From contig JAFQRE010000016.1 of assembly GCA_017410245.1 (NCBI GenBank), positions 1 through 64,000 of the forward strand: DNA of 64,000 bases. Reading direction: 5' to 3'. Positions 37,318-46,770 of this stretch are shown here, one piece after another. This DNA is from Bacteroidaceae bacterium (GTDB taxonomy: Bacteria; Bacteroidota; Bacteroidia; Bacteroidales; Barnesiellaceae_A). Numbering within the stretch: position 1 is the stretch's first letter; the number at the start of each line of letters is the position of its first letter. The notes beneath the pieces were generated by a model, which was not told the origin of the DNA, did no database searches, and saw nothing but the letters and a program-made list of their open reading frames with translations. The translations under genes were made by a program, and so were the position numbers.

Positions 37318-39303
37318 TCAAAATAAACCATAGGTTATAGACATCACCTGAAACTCGGTGCGACGATTGATTTGGTGCGCCACCTCTTGGTCTTCTTCCG
37401 ACAGCGTGAGGATAAACTCCTCGGTGAGCACATCACCTTCCTTAAACTGAGGGTACTGCGTAGCTAACTTCTTGGTAATAGTCTTGGGCACCGACTCGCC
37501 ATATCCCACAGCCTTGACACGATCGGGTGCAATACCTCGCGAGATGAGATAATCGACAACCGACTGTGCGCGACGCTGCGACAAGTCTTGATTATAGGCA
37601 TCACGCCCGCGGAAGTCGGTATGTGACGCCAACTCGATAGATATATTGGGATTATCGTCGAGAATGGTTATCAACTCATTATCGAGAGCCTTCTCCGACT
37701 CGGGGCGTAGCGTAGCCTTGTCGAAGTCATAGAAAATGTTTTCGAGAATGACGGGTTTGGTTACCGATGCAAGAACAAAATCGACCACATATTCGGCATC
37801 AGCCTCGGTAGTATCGCTTTGAAACTCTTGTTTGCCATTGAGATAGCCACGACAACCAGCCATCATCACATAACGCACACCTCGATTGAGCGAGAAACGG
37901 AATGTACCATCTTTACGGCCCGACTCTTTCTGATTAGAACCATCATCGCCAACAATGCGAATAACGGCATCGGGTATGGGTTCATCGTCTTTATCGAGCA
38001 CCATACCCGAGATGGTAACTTTGATAGAAGGTTTCTCGAAACTGTATATCTTATCAAATCCACGACCATCGTTGCGATTGGAAGAGAAAAATCCTGTCTC
38101 CTCGGGGCCAAACGTAATACCAAAGTCGTCGGCAGCCGAGTTCATGGGATACTTCATATTCTCTACATGCCATACACCCACCGTATCGAGCGTAGCCACA
38201 AAGAGATCGAGCCCGCCCATACCGGGGTGACCATCGGACGAAAAATAGAGCGTACTATCGGTGCGCATACAGGGAAACATCTCATCACCGGGAGTGTTGA
38301 TGTGGCTACCCAGATTTTCGAGTGTTCCCTCGGTATTGGTACCAAGGCCTACTCGCCATATATCGGTACCCCCCTGGCCGCCGGGCATGTCGGAGGTAAA
38401 ATAGAGATACATACCATCGGGCGATACTGCCGGGTGCGCAAATGACGAAATGGTATCGGCAGTGATTTCCAACTTGACAGGTTCGCTCCATTGAGCACCA
38501 CTGCGGGTAGAGGTAAAAATCTCGACCGAGGCATCTTTATTGGGGTCTTGACGCGCCTTGCTCAGATACATCATCGAGCCATCGGGACTGAAGCTCACCA
38601 TACCCTCATCGGCCTCGGTATTGAGTCCACCCTCTATCGAGTCGGGTTTCTGCCACTCGCCTTTCTCGTTTTTCTTGGCCAAGAATATGTCGAAGTTTTT
38701 GGTACCGGTTATAGAGCTCTTCTTATCGCCCAATGCCTTATCGGTAGAGCTTGTAATGTATAACTGATCGAAATCCTCCCCTTGCAACATAGGAGCACAA
38801 TCGCTACGTCGCGAATTGAACAGATTGGCCTTCTTGACCGTATATCGGGTAGGATTTTGCTTCCACTCTACAGCCTTCACACAGCCTATCATGCCGTTGT
38901 GCGCCACAAGGCTCTCGGGATTTTTAGCCAGAAAAAGTTCGTAATTGGCAATGGCATCTTTATACTTACCCTCGGCATGCTTGCTTTGTGCCAAGTATAG
39001 ATAGGTCATACTATCGGTCTCGGCATACTTATAGCGCACAGCATTGGTAAACGCTGCCGAAGCACGAGCCGTCATATTGAGGCGACGATAACAATCGCCC
39101 ATCATATAGGCCACTTGTCCACGCAACGGGCGGTCGGTCTTCTTCTGCAACTTATTATACACCTTGCGATAGGTCTGCGCAGCATCGTAGTACTCTCCTC
39201 GCGCATACTGCTCATTGGCCACACTCAACTTGGCCGAGCCACACGAGAACAACACGACTGCACCTACCAATATAGATAGGGTATGGATAATATATCTCTT
39301 CAT
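37318..39303 (-). CDS. porE: PorE-like OmpA-family lipoprotein, probable T9SS component
   Basis: A 661-residue lipoprotein (lipobox LFSC, Cys21 from the start at 39303; an in-frame ATG three codons earlier at 39312 is equally possible). Domain order: TPR repeats (about 25-155, YARGEYYDAAQTYRKVY), a PD40/WD40-like beta-propeller (about 175-430, with SPDGSMMYLSKA and SPDGMYLYFTSD), a carboxypeptidase-regulatory-like domain (ISGMVLDKDDEPIPDAVIRI), and a peptidoglycan-binding OmpA domain (FYDFDKATLRPES to LSQRRAQSVVDYLISRGI). This is the domain set of Porphyromonas gingivalis PorE, which ties the T9SS outer-membrane ring to peptidoglycan. Similar OmpA proteins with other jobs exist, so the name is tentative. 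T9SS cargo genes lie close by at 22-27 and 44-47 kb. Confidence 0.75.
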   Translation of the reverse strand: MKRYIIHTLSILVGAVVLFSCGSAKLSVANEQYARGEYYDAAQTYRKVYNKLQKKTDRPLRGQVAYMMGDCYRRLNMTARASAAFTNAVRYKYAETDSMTYLYLAQSKHAEGKYKDAIANYELFLAKNPESLVAHNGMIGCVKAVEWKQNPTRYTVKKANLFNSRRSDCAPMLQGEDFDQLYITSSTDKALGDKKSSITGTKNFDIFLAKKNEKGEWQKPDSIEGGLNTEADEGMVSFSPDGSMMYLSKARQDPNKDASVEIFTSTRSGAQWSEPVKLEITADTISSFAHPAVSPDGMYLYFTSDMPGGQGGTDIWRVGLGTNTEGTLENLGSHINTPGDEMFPCMRTDSTLYFSSDGHPGMGGLDLFVATLDTVGVWHVENMKYPMNSAADDFGITFGPEETGFFSSNRNDGRGFDKIYSFEKPSIKVTISGMVLDKDDEPIPDAVIRIVGDDGSNQKESGRKDGTFRFSLNRGVRYVMMAGCRGYLNGKQEFQSDTTEADAEYVVDFVLASVTKPVILENIFYDFDKATLRPESEKALDNELITILDDNPNISIELASHTDFRGRDAYNQDLSQRRAQSVVDYLISRGIAPDRVKAVGYGESVPKTITKKLATQYPQFKEGDVLTEEFILTLSEEDQEVAHQINRRTEFQVMSITYGLF

Positions 39304-39368
39304 TTTCGACATGCTATATACATTATATAATACGGCAATCGTCAAAAATTATTGTATCGACACGCTGT

Positions 39369-40595
39369 TTACTTATCGACACGCCACAGCAACGAGCTGT
39401 CGCCATAGCTCAAGAAGCGGAAATTGTGCGAGAGAGCATAGTCGTAGATAGTGCGCCAATCGCCTGCAACAAAAGCCGACACCAACAACAAGAGTGTACT
39501 GCGGGGTTGGTGGAAGTTGGTAATAATACCATCGACAATATGAAACTTATAGCCGGGAACAATGATAATACGAGTAGCACTTACCAAGCGATCGGCTCCG
39601 GTACGATCGAGATAGTCGAGCAAGAGTTGCATAGCCTGCTTGCGCGTCAGTGATGGATTGACACCATAAGGCGACCATTGCTCCACCTGCAGCTCTTCGG
39701 CCGAGGCATTGGGATTGCGATAAAGTGTCAAAGCTATATAATAGAGGCTCTCCAATGTACGTACCGAGGTTGTACCCACCGCCACAACACGACGAGGCGA
39801 ATAGCACAACGCCTCGATAAGCGCACGCGATACCGAAATATACTCAGTGTGCATCTCATGACCACTTATCGTATCGCTTTTGACAGGCTTAAATGTGCCG
39901 GCACCAACGTGCAATGTCAGCTCAAGTGTAGGAATACCCTTAGCTCGCACCGCATCGAGTACGGCAGGAGTAAAGTGCAATCCGGCCGTAGGGGCAGCCA
40001 CCGAGCCCTCGACCTTGGAATATACTGTCTGATAGGTAGTCTTGTCACTCTCCTGCGTAGCACGGTTGAGATAAGGCGGAATGGGCAATTCCCCCAACAC
40101 CTCCAACACCTCTCCAAAGGTTATTGAAGCATCGTCCCACGCAAACTCAATCTCATAACCATCTCCATGCTGAGTGCCACGAACTGCTCGCAAGGCTATC
40201 TCCCTACCCTGCCATATGAAGTCGATTTGCAACTCTCCCTCCTTCCACTTCTTGGCATTGCCTATAAGACACAGCCAACGACAAGAGCCTACACTTTGCA
40301 ACGAGAGTGCATAATCGACCGGTGCCAACGGCTCTAAACAGAAAATTTCGATAAGCGCACCAGTGGCCTTGCGAAAACGCAGACGCGCCTGTATAACACG
40401 TGTATTGTTAAAGACCAGCATCACATCATCGGGCAACATTGCCGGCAGATTGGCAAAATGATGCTGCTCTATTGCACCTTGATTATAGATAAGCAGCTGA
40501 GAACTATCGCGCTGCAACAAGGGAAACTTAGCTATACGCTCATCGGGCAGTGGATAGTTATAGTCTTCTATGCGGATATTTTGTGTATCTAACAT
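39369..40595 (-). CDS. queA: S-adenosylmethionine:tRNA ribosyltransferase-isomerase
   Basis: A 408-residue enzyme that transfers and rearranges the ribosyl part of SAM onto preQ1 at tRNA position 34, making epoxyqueuosine. Signatures: N-terminal DYNYPLPDERIAKFP, GSVAAPTAGLHFTPAVLDAV, LTLHVGAGTFKPV, and ITNFHQPRSTLLLLVSAF. It is longer than the E. coli enzyme (356), usual for Bacteroidetes. The start at 40595 is chosen because a perfect promoter lies 21 bases before it; the frame runs open for 45 more codons but these cross the terminator and the tRNA gene. It precedes the PorE-like gene on the same strand. Confidence 0.95.
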   Translation of the reverse strand: MLDTQNIRIEDYNYPLPDERIAKFPLLQRDSSQLLIYNQGAIEQHHFANLPAMLPDDVMLVFNNTRVIQARLRFRKATGALIEIFCLEPLAPVDYALSLQSVGSCRWLCLIGNAKKWKEGELQIDFIWQGREIALRAVRGTQHGDGYEIEFAWDDASITFGEVLEVLGELPIPPYLNRATQESDKTTYQTVYSKVEGSVAAPTAGLHFTPAVLDAVRAKGIPTLELTLHVGAGTFKPVKSDTISGHEMHTEYISVSRALIEALCYSPRRVVAVGTTSVRTLESLYYIALTLYRNPNASAEELQVEQWSPYGVNPSLTRKQAMQLLLDYLDRTGADRLVSATRIIIVPGYKFHIVDGIITNFHQPRSTLLLLVSAFVAGDWRTIYDYALSHNFRFLSYGDSSLLWRVDK

Positions 40596-40615
40596 ACCAT
40601 TATTATTTGCGAGTA

Positions 40616-40647
40616 CAAAATTAATGAAAGCCACGCTAAGTAGCAAA
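40616..40647 (-). promoter_or_regulatory. Consensus promoter of queA
   Basis: On the minus strand TTTG (40647-40644), exactly 20 bases, then TAATTTTG (40623-40616). Expected transcription start near 40609, giving a very short leader. Confidence 0.75.
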
Positions 40648-40663
40648 TGCAACAAGATAAAAC

Positions 40664-40696
40664 AAAAGAGCTCCGAGTAAAACTCGAAGCTCTTTT
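40664..40696 (-). terminator. Terminator of tRNA-Asp
   Basis: AAAGAGCTCCGAGT (40665-40678) pairs with ACTCGAAGCTCTTT (40682-40695) with one wobble; on the minus strand TTTTGTTTTAT follows. It begins two bases after the tRNA. Confidence 0.85.
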
Positions 40697-40697
40697 G

Positions 40698-40771
40698 CGG
40701 TGCGTACGGGACTCGAACCCGTGACCCCATGCGTGACAGGCATGTATTCTAACCAACTGAACTAACGCACC
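40698..40771 (-). tRNA. tRNA-Asp (anticodon GTC)
   Basis: Read on the minus strand from 40771: acceptor GGTGCGT pairs with ACGCACC; D-arm GTTC/GAAT with AGTTGGTTA loop; anticodon stem CATGC/GCATG around the loop CTGTCAC gives anticodon GTC; T-arm ACGGG/CCCGT with loop TTCGAGT; discriminator G at 40698, typical for aspartate. The CCA end is not encoded. G34 of this anticodon is a site for queuosine, made by the product of the next gene, queA. Confidence 0.97.
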
Positions 40772-40824
40772 AATTATAACCCTTAATTCTTTGCACAGAG
40801 ACTTGCGTCTCTCTTTTTGCGATG

Positions 40825-40856
40825 CAAAGGTAATATGAATATTTCAATTACACAAA
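40825..40856 (-). promoter_or_regulatory. Consensus promoter of tRNA-Asp
   Basis: On the minus strand TTTG (40856-40853), exactly 20 bases, then TACCTTTG (40832-40825). Between it and the tRNA lies a small hairpin AGAGAC/GTCTCT (40797-40812), with a GCAA loop on the minus strand. Confidence 0.8.
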
Positions 40857-41025
40857 TATTTTTGCAAGATTTTTCATCAGCATACTCACACAACGCACAT
40901 AACGCACTATTTATAAACAGTTTATAAAAACAAAAAAATTCTATTGGCATCGTCGCGCAACCACCACAGCGCATTAAATAAATGTAAATAAGCAACAGAC
41001 CGAGTGCTATATCAATAATTATTAG
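40857..41025. other. Intergenic stretch between tRNA-Asp and the PBP1A gene
   Basis: Part of the 313-base gap from the tRNA to the PBP1A start. Beyond the two promoters (40825-40856 minus and 41026-41033 plus) it is AT-rich and I see nothing further in it. Confidence 0.4.
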
Positions 41026-41033
41026 TACTTTTG
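41026..41033 (+). promoter_or_regulatory. -7 box of the PBP1A gene
   Basis: TACTTTTG fits TAnnTTTG; no clear -33 element. The leader to the ATG at 41085 would be about 45 bases. Confidence 0.45.
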
Positions 41034-41084
41034 CTATCGGGTATATTATGCACTAAAAGAATCAACAGACAACAAACAAAAAAC

Positions 41085-43454
41085 ATGGCAAAAAAGAAAC
41101 AGAATAAGAAGAAAAATTCGTCACATATCATCATCGCATTATGGGGCATCTTTGTCACCATTATTGCTGCTATTGTGATACTATTTGTAGCCATTTTTCA
41201 AGGCTGGATAGGCTATATGCCACCCATCGAAGACTTGCAAAATCCCAAGGATAAATTTGCATCGGAGATATACTCGGACGATGGAAAGGTATTGGGACGT
41301 TTCTATCAGAGCCGAAACAACCGTGTATATGTAGATTATAGCGAAATATCGCCTCACCTCATCGAAGCCCTCATAGCTACCGAAGATGTACGTTTTGCCG
41401 AGCACTGTGGTATAGACTTCAAGGCGTTGATGCGCGCCATCATCAAGCGTGGCATTCTCATGCAGAAGAGCGCCGGAGGTGGCAGTACCATCACCCAACA
41501 GTTATCGAAACTCCTATACTCCCCTCAAGCCGGCAACGTTGTAGAACGCCTTGTGCAGAAACCGCAAGAGTGGGTAATAGCGGTGAAACTCGAGCGATAC
41601 TATACCAAGGAAGAGATTATAAATATGTATCTCAACCACTTCGACTTTCTTAACAACGCTGTGGGCATACAATCGGCATCGCAAGTTTACTTCAACAAAT
41701 ATGCCAAAGAGCTCAATATAGAAGAGGCTGCCACACTTGTGGGTATGTGCAAGAACCCTTCGTACTACAACCCTCGACGTTTCAACGAGCGTACCAAAGG
41801 TCGTCGCAACGTGGTGCTTGGGCAAATGCGCAAAGCGGGCTATATAACAGAGGCTGAATGCGACTCGCTACAACAGTTGCCTCTTGAACTCGACTTCCGC
41901 ATCGTCGATCACAAAGAAGGGCCTGCCCCATACTTCCGCGAGCGTATCCGCATGATGCTTACAGCCAAGAAACCCAACCGTAAAGACTATGCCGGCTGGG
42001 AGAAACAAAAATACATCAGCGACTCTATTGCCTGGGAGAACAACCCTGCATATGGTTGGTGCGAAAAAAACCGCAAGCCCGACGGCAGTAAGTACAACAT
42101 ATACAGCGACGGATTGAAGATATATACCGGCATAGACTCTCGCATGCAACGCTATGCCGAAGAGGCCGTTCGTGAGCATGTTGCCGAATATTTGCAGCCA
42201 CGCTTCTCTCGAGAGAAGCGCGGTCGCAGCTATGCACCATTCTCACAAGACATTCCGGCCGATCAACGTCAAGCCATATTGGAACGTGACATGCGCAACA
42301 GCGACCGCTATCGTGCCATGAAACGTGCCGGTGCGAGTGCCGAGGAGATTAAGGTAGCATTCAATACCCCTATTGAGACCGAGATTTTCACCTACAAGGG
42401 GTTTGTCGATACCATCATTTCGCCCCTCGACTCTATCAAGCATGCCAAGACATTCTTGCGCAACGGATTTGTCGCCATGGATCCCTTTACAGGCAAGATA
42501 AAGGCTTACGTGGGAGGCCCTGAGTTCTCGCAATTCCAATATGATATGGCCGGCGTAGGTCGCCGTCAGATAGGATCGACCATAAAGCCATTCCTATACA
42601 CCCTCGCCATGGAGGAGGGCTTTACGCCCAACTCGATGTTTCTCAACGAGCAACCGGTATTCCATCTGCCCAATGGCGATGTATGGGAACCTCGCAATAC
42701 CGGCAAGACACGCATAGGCGAAATGGTACCCTTGAGCTGGGCACTCAGCACATCGAACAACTGGATTTCGGCTCGACTCATCGACCAACTATCGCCCGAG
42801 AGTCTGGTGCGCATCATGCGCTCGTTTGGCATAACAAGCCAAATCGACCCTGTACTCTCACTCTGTCTGGGCACAGTAGAAATTTCGGTTGAGGAGATGG
42901 CAACCGCCTACACCGCTTTTGTCAATAATGGCGTGCGTGTAAGTCCCATCTACGTCACTCGCATCGAGGACAATCATGGCAACGTTATAGCCGAGTTTAC
43001 GCCTCAATTTACCGAAGTATTCAGCGAACGCGCCTACAATCGCATAGTACCCATCTTGCGCAGCGTTATAGACGAAGGTACCGGAGGTCGCATACGCTTC
43101 CGTTACAACATCACAGCCGAGATGGGAGGCAAAACAGGTACAACCAACGACATGTCAGATGGCTGGTTTATGTCGTTCACCCCCAACCTTGTAACAGGCA
43201 CATGGGTGGGAGGCGAAGACCCCAGCATACACTTCGACAACATGAGCGATGGTCAAGGTGCCAGCCTTGCGCTCCCCATTGCCGGACTTTTCTACCAGAA
43301 AGTATTCCGCGACAAAGACCTGCAACTTGAAGGTTACGTAGAGTCGCTCGAGTTTGAATACCCCGAGGTAGAAGACGATATGGTAGAAGAAGTCATCATC
43401 GAAACCGTACCACAAGAGAGTGTAGAAGAAGCGATTGAAGGAATATTTGAATAG
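41085..43454 (+). CDS. mrcA: Penicillin-binding protein 1A (bifunctional)
   Basis: A 789-residue class A penicillin-binding protein that polymerises and cross-links peptidoglycan. A lysine-rich start (KKKQNKKK) and one membrane helix (about 14-38) anchor it in the inner membrane. The glycosyltransferase domain (about 65-240) has EDVRFAEHCGID with the catalytic Glu and GGSTITQQLSK. The transpeptidase domain (about 440-720) has STIK (in RRQIGSTIKPF), STSNNW and KTGTT. The C-terminal tail is very acidic (EYPEVEDDMVEE). The start at 41085 gives the basic cytoplasmic tail; an 18-codon longer frame begins at the -7 box and is rejected. The antiporter gene follows by 14 bases. Confidence 0.95.
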   Translation: MAKKKQNKKKNSSHIIIALWGIFVTIIAAIVILFVAIFQGWIGYMPPIEDLQNPKDKFASEIYSDDGKVLGRFYQSRNNRVYVDYSEISPHLIEALIATEDVRFAEHCGIDFKALMRAIIKRGILMQKSAGGGSTITQQLSKLLYSPQAGNVVERLVQKPQEWVIAVKLERYYTKEEIINMYLNHFDFLNNAVGIQSASQVYFNKYAKELNIEEAATLVGMCKNPSYYNPRRFNERTKGRRNVVLGQMRKAGYITEAECDSLQQLPLELDFRIVDHKEGPAPYFRERIRMMLTAKKPNRKDYAGWEKQKYISDSIAWENNPAYGWCEKNRKPDGSKYNIYSDGLKIYTGIDSRMQRYAEEAVREHVAEYLQPRFSREKRGRSYAPFSQDIPADQRQAILERDMRNSDRYRAMKRAGASAEEIKVAFNTPIETEIFTYKGFVDTIISPLDSIKHAKTFLRNGFVAMDPFTGKIKAYVGGPEFSQFQYDMAGVGRRQIGSTIKPFLYTLAMEEGFTPNSMFLNEQPVFHLPNGDVWEPRNTGKTRIGEMVPLSWALSTSNNWISARLIDQLSPESLVRIMRSFGITSQIDPVLSLCLGTVEISVEEMATAYTAFVNNGVRVSPIYVTRIEDNHGNVIAEFTPQFTEVFSERAYNRIVPILRSVIDEGTGGRIRFRYNITAEMGGKTGTTNDMSDGWFMSFTPNLVTGTWVGGEDPSIHFDNMSDGQGASLALPIAGLFYQKVFRDKDLQLEGYVESLEFEYPEVEDDMVEEVIIETVPQESVEEAIEGIFE

Positions 43455-43468
43455 AACATATAAACGAA

Positions 43469-44425
43469 ATGACAATTTTACTTATGCTCGTTGGCTTAAC
43501 CCTACTATTGGTGGGCGCCAACTACCTAACCGAAGGTTCATCAGCTATTGCCAAACGATTTGGCATCTCTGAATTTGTTATAGGTCTCACCATTGTTGCC
43601 ATAGGCACTTCGGCTCCCGAGCTTGTAGTGAGTCTTATATCAACAATCGAAGGGACCACCGATATTGCAATAGGTAATATACTCGGCTCTAACTTATTCA
43701 ACTCTTTGATGATATTGGGTATTACCGCCCTCATACGCCCCATCAGCATCGAGCGCAATACATTGTCTCGCGACATTCCGTTCGGCTTGTTGGCAGCTGT
43801 TGTTCTGGCCATTTGCGGACTTGATGCTTGGATCAATAACGAAGCCGGCGTCATTACCCGTAGCGAAGGTCTTTTGATGTTGTGCTTCCTAATTGTTTTC
43901 ATGGTTTACTCGTTCATCACAGCCAAGCGCAATGAACCGGCCGAAGAGCAACCTCAAGCAGCTACTAAGCAACACCCTATTTGGCTCGAACTCATCATGA
44001 TTGTAGGAGGTCTTGCCGGACTTATCTATGGTGGCGACCTCTTCCTTGAGTATGCCGTTATCTTTGCTCGCGACATGGGCATGTCAGAAGCTGTCATTGC
44101 AGTAACCTTGATGGCAGGAGGAACATCGATGCCAGAACTGATAACTTGCGTGATAGCAGCTGCAAAGAATAAAGGTCAATTGGCGTTGGGCAACGTAATA
44201 GGCTCCAATATATCGAACGTATTCCTTATCCTTGGTACATGCGCCACAGTATCACCGTTGCAATTGGGCAATATACTCCCCATAGACCTTGTGATACTCG
44301 TTGCTGCGTCGTTGATAATAGCAATCACTGCATTTACCTTCCGTCGCAACGAACTCGACCGCACCGAGGGAGCTATCTTCGTGTTGCTATATATTAGCTA
44401 CATTGTTTATCTCCTTATGCGATAA
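43469..44425 (+). CDS. Calcium/sodium antiporter (CaCA family)
   Basis: A 318-residue inner-membrane exchanger with about ten hydrophobic segments in two inverted halves. The two alpha repeats carry the ion-binding motifs: IGTSAPELVVSL with GNILGSNLFN in the first half, and GGTSMPELITC with GNVIGSNISN in the second. A hydrophilic loop of about 20 residues (AKRNEPAEEQPQAATKQ) separates the halves. This is the YrbG-like group, expected to exchange Na+ or H+ for Ca2+. It starts 14 bases after the PBP1A stop and is probably cotranscribed. Confidence 0.92.
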   Translation: MTILLMLVGLTLLLVGANYLTEGSSAIAKRFGISEFVIGLTIVAIGTSAPELVVSLISTIEGTTDIAIGNILGSNLFNSLMILGITALIRPISIERNTLSRDIPFGLLAAVVLAICGLDAWINNEAGVITRSEGLLMLCFLIVFMVYSFITAKRNEPAEEQPQAATKQHPIWLELIMIVGGLAGLIYGGDLFLEYAVIFARDMGMSEAVIAVTLMAGGTSMPELITCVIAAAKNKGQLALGNVIGSNISNVFLILGTCATVSPLQLGNILPIDLVILVAASLIIAITAFTFRRNELDRTEGAIFVLLYISYIVYLLMR

Positions 44426-44454
44426 AGGAAAAACTTACTACTTATAGATAAACA

Positions 44455-44486
44455 ACGAGGCGCATTGCGGTTGCAATGCGCCTCGT
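44455..44486. terminator. Hairpin between convergent antiporter and BspA-like genes
   Basis: ACGAGGCGCATTGC (44455-44468) pairs perfectly with GCAATGCGCCTCGT (44473-44486) around a four-base loop. The 14-pair stem lacks a long T-run but sits between two convergent stop codons. Confidence 0.7.
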
Positions 44487-44509
44487 GCTATATAAGGGTC
44501 AGGGTTGTG

Positions 44510-46729
44510 TTACAACTTCAAGATTCTCTTCGACTCTGAGCCGACTCTTACAATATATGCTCCGGGCAATAACTCATTCACATCGATATACTCGGTATCA
44601 CTTGCCACTGTCACACAGCGCACCATAGTGCCATCGACACTATATATAGTCACAACACTACCCAAAGTAGCACCTTGCACTATGAGGTAATGAGTAGCCG
44701 GATTGGGATAGACGCTTACACTCGTCATTACTACCTCCTCTACTGCATTATATACAGCTGTTGTAAACGAGCCTACAGCTTGAGAAATAACAAATCCATC
44801 TTCGTTACGGCCATCGAGTTGATAGTAATAGTTGGTCTCGGGCGACAAGCCCTCAATCATATAGCTTACATACGAGCCTGAACGTGTATCTATCACATTA
44901 CCTTCGGCATCGAAATGGAGCGTATAGAGAACATAAGTCATATCGGCATCGGCATAGATAGTGAGTTCATACACATCTACACCCTCCTCAAGCTCCCATG
45001 TAAAATATACTTGATTGCTCTCGGCCGATGTTTGCACATCGTTATCGCCGGGGATAGGAACAAAGACTGCAATTAAGTTGCGATTTTCTTTTACCACAAA
45101 CTCATAGGTGTCGGTGTTACAAACCTCTACACCATCTTCTACCCACGATGCAAATCTATATCCACTATGAGCCACAGCTTGCAGAGAGGCAATATCGCCT
45201 TCTTCATACTCGGTCTCGCCCAACACTATACCGGCATTGAGTATATTGAGAGTCACCGATATAGATATGGGTTGCTGGGCTTGTATATAATAGAAATCTT
45301 TCCAACCTGTACTGCGGGCATACAACTCATCGGCCTTATAGGGCACATGCAACACACAAGTAGCAGTGCGCACACCCATAAATGTGTTGTCGAAGCAAGC
45401 GGCCGGAGAGGCTCCTTGACAATAGATGTGCTCCAGCCCGGCACAGCCATAGAAGGCCTTCTCACCCACCATATACACCGAAGCCGGAATTGTCACCTCC
45501 TTGAGGGTAGAGAAGCCATACAACGCACCATAACTCAACTCCGAGCAACCATCGGCGATAGTAAGTTTCTCCAACTTGGGTGATACATAGAATGTCTTAG
45601 ACTTGTCAGTAGCATAATACTGCGTCACCGCTCGCATACTTTCGTCTTTATATGTACCCCAAAGAGCACCCAACAAGCCTTTCTCGCCGGTAGCAGTCGA
45701 ACGCTCGCCACAGCCAACAAATGGTATAGTCAAATCGGTCAAATCGCTCATATCGGCAAATGTGCCGGTTGCCATCGACTCCAAACTTGCTATATTGAGT
45801 TGCTTTAAGCTATAGAATTGGGACAAATCTATCGGCATCTCCTTCACATTAGGCAGTACCAAAGTATCTATTTGATTGGCGATGTTATATTGGTACATGT
45901 TGTACTTAAAGTTATAATGGAAAATGTCGAAAAACTCTTCTGTCATCATCGTCACTTTATGCAGTGAGTTACAGTTATAGAAAGCTCTGTCATTAATTTT
46001 AGTCACACCTCCGGCTATATACACCGACTTCAAATTGGTACAACCCGAAAATGCATACTCCCCGATTGTTGTTACGCTATGTGGGATAGATATAGACTTC
46101 AAACCCGTACAATTATAAAAAACATCATCACCAATCTGTATAAGTGTACTTGGGAGCGTAACAGATGTAAGATTGTTCCAATTATAAAAAGCCGCATTGC
46201 TTATAGCAGTAACCCCCTCAGGTATAACCAAATCGGTCACAAGCACATCATTTACATAGAGTTCTTTTGCCTCATAATTATAGTAAAATGGATTTGATTT
46301 ACCGCCACCTATATCAATCTTACACCAAGCTGCAATGTCTGTAATATAAAGACGTTTCAAGGCCGTACAATCTCCAAAGGCATCATAGCCAATGTAGGCA
46401 ATACTTTTGGGCAAAGAGATAGAAGTCAGGTTGGGACACCCTTCAAATGTACGATTATCTATACCAACAACCTTCAAAGTCTTGCTTTTATAGACAACAG
46501 TTTCGGGTATCACAAGATCGCCCTTATACTCATTATTATAGCTATTACTGCTATTTCCGCGATATGTAACCACGACCTCGGTATCTGATTTATTATAATC
46601 TTCATCTACTACATAATTGTAGTAGATTCCATCTTGATTGAAATCATTTGCTACAATGGACACATTAGCCCCCAGTACAAAGGCTACTAATAACAGTATC
46701 ACTCTATACCAATACTCGTTTCTTTTCAT
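44510..46729 (-). CDS. BspA-like leucine-rich-repeat protein with T9SS sorting domain
   Basis: A 739-residue secreted surface protein. Signal peptide about 1-27. Residues about 60-440 hold BspA-type (LRR_5) leucine-rich repeats, recognisable by units such as CTGLKSISIPHSVTTIGEYAF. About 490-560 is an InlB B-repeat-like domain (GYRFASWVEDG), about 565-655 a fibronectin-III-like domain, and about 665-739 a type A T9SS sorting domain (SVYPNPATHYLIVQG to SKRILKL). BspA-like proteins of oral Bacteroidetes bind host matrix or other bacteria; adhesion is inferred here. It starts 41 bases after dnaE on the same strand without a clear promoter. Confidence 0.88.
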   Translation of the reverse strand: MKRNEYWYRVILLLVAFVLGANVSIVANDFNQDGIYYNYVVDEDYNKSDTEVVVTYRGNSSNSYNNEYKGDLVIPETVVYKSKTLKVVGIDNRTFEGCPNLTSISLPKSIAYIGYDAFGDCTALKRLYITDIAAWCKIDIGGGKSNPFYYNYEAKELYVNDVLVTDLVIPEGVTAISNAAFYNWNNLTSVTLPSTLIQIGDDVFYNCTGLKSISIPHSVTTIGEYAFSGCTNLKSVYIAGGVTKINDRAFYNCNSLHKVTMMTEEFFDIFHYNFKYNMYQYNIANQIDTLVLPNVKEMPIDLSQFYSLKQLNIASLESMATGTFADMSDLTDLTIPFVGCGERSTATGEKGLLGALWGTYKDESMRAVTQYYATDKSKTFYVSPKLEKLTIADGCSELSYGALYGFSTLKEVTIPASVYMVGEKAFYGCAGLEHIYCQGASPAACFDNTFMGVRTATCVLHVPYKADELYARSTGWKDFYYIQAQQPISISVTLNILNAGIVLGETEYEEGDIASLQAVAHSGYRFASWVEDGVEVCNTDTYEFVVKENRNLIAVFVPIPGDNDVQTSAESNQVYFTWELEEGVDVYELTIYADADMTYVLYTLHFDAEGNVIDTRSGSYVSYMIEGLSPETNYYYQLDGRNEDGFVISQAVGSFTTAVYNAVEEVVMTSVSVYPNPATHYLIVQGATLGSVVTIYSVDGTMVRCVTVASDTEYIDVNELLPGAYIVRVGSESKRILKL

Positions 46730-46770
46730 AGCTGTTTAATTTTGATGTTTATAGCTTTTCTATCGCATTG

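Noticed and set aside
40596..40730. Longer queA reading frame with 45 extra N-terminal codons
   Set aside because: The extra part translates the tRNA-Asp gene and its terminator and crosses the queA promoter; the ATG at 40595 gives the normal QueA N-terminus.
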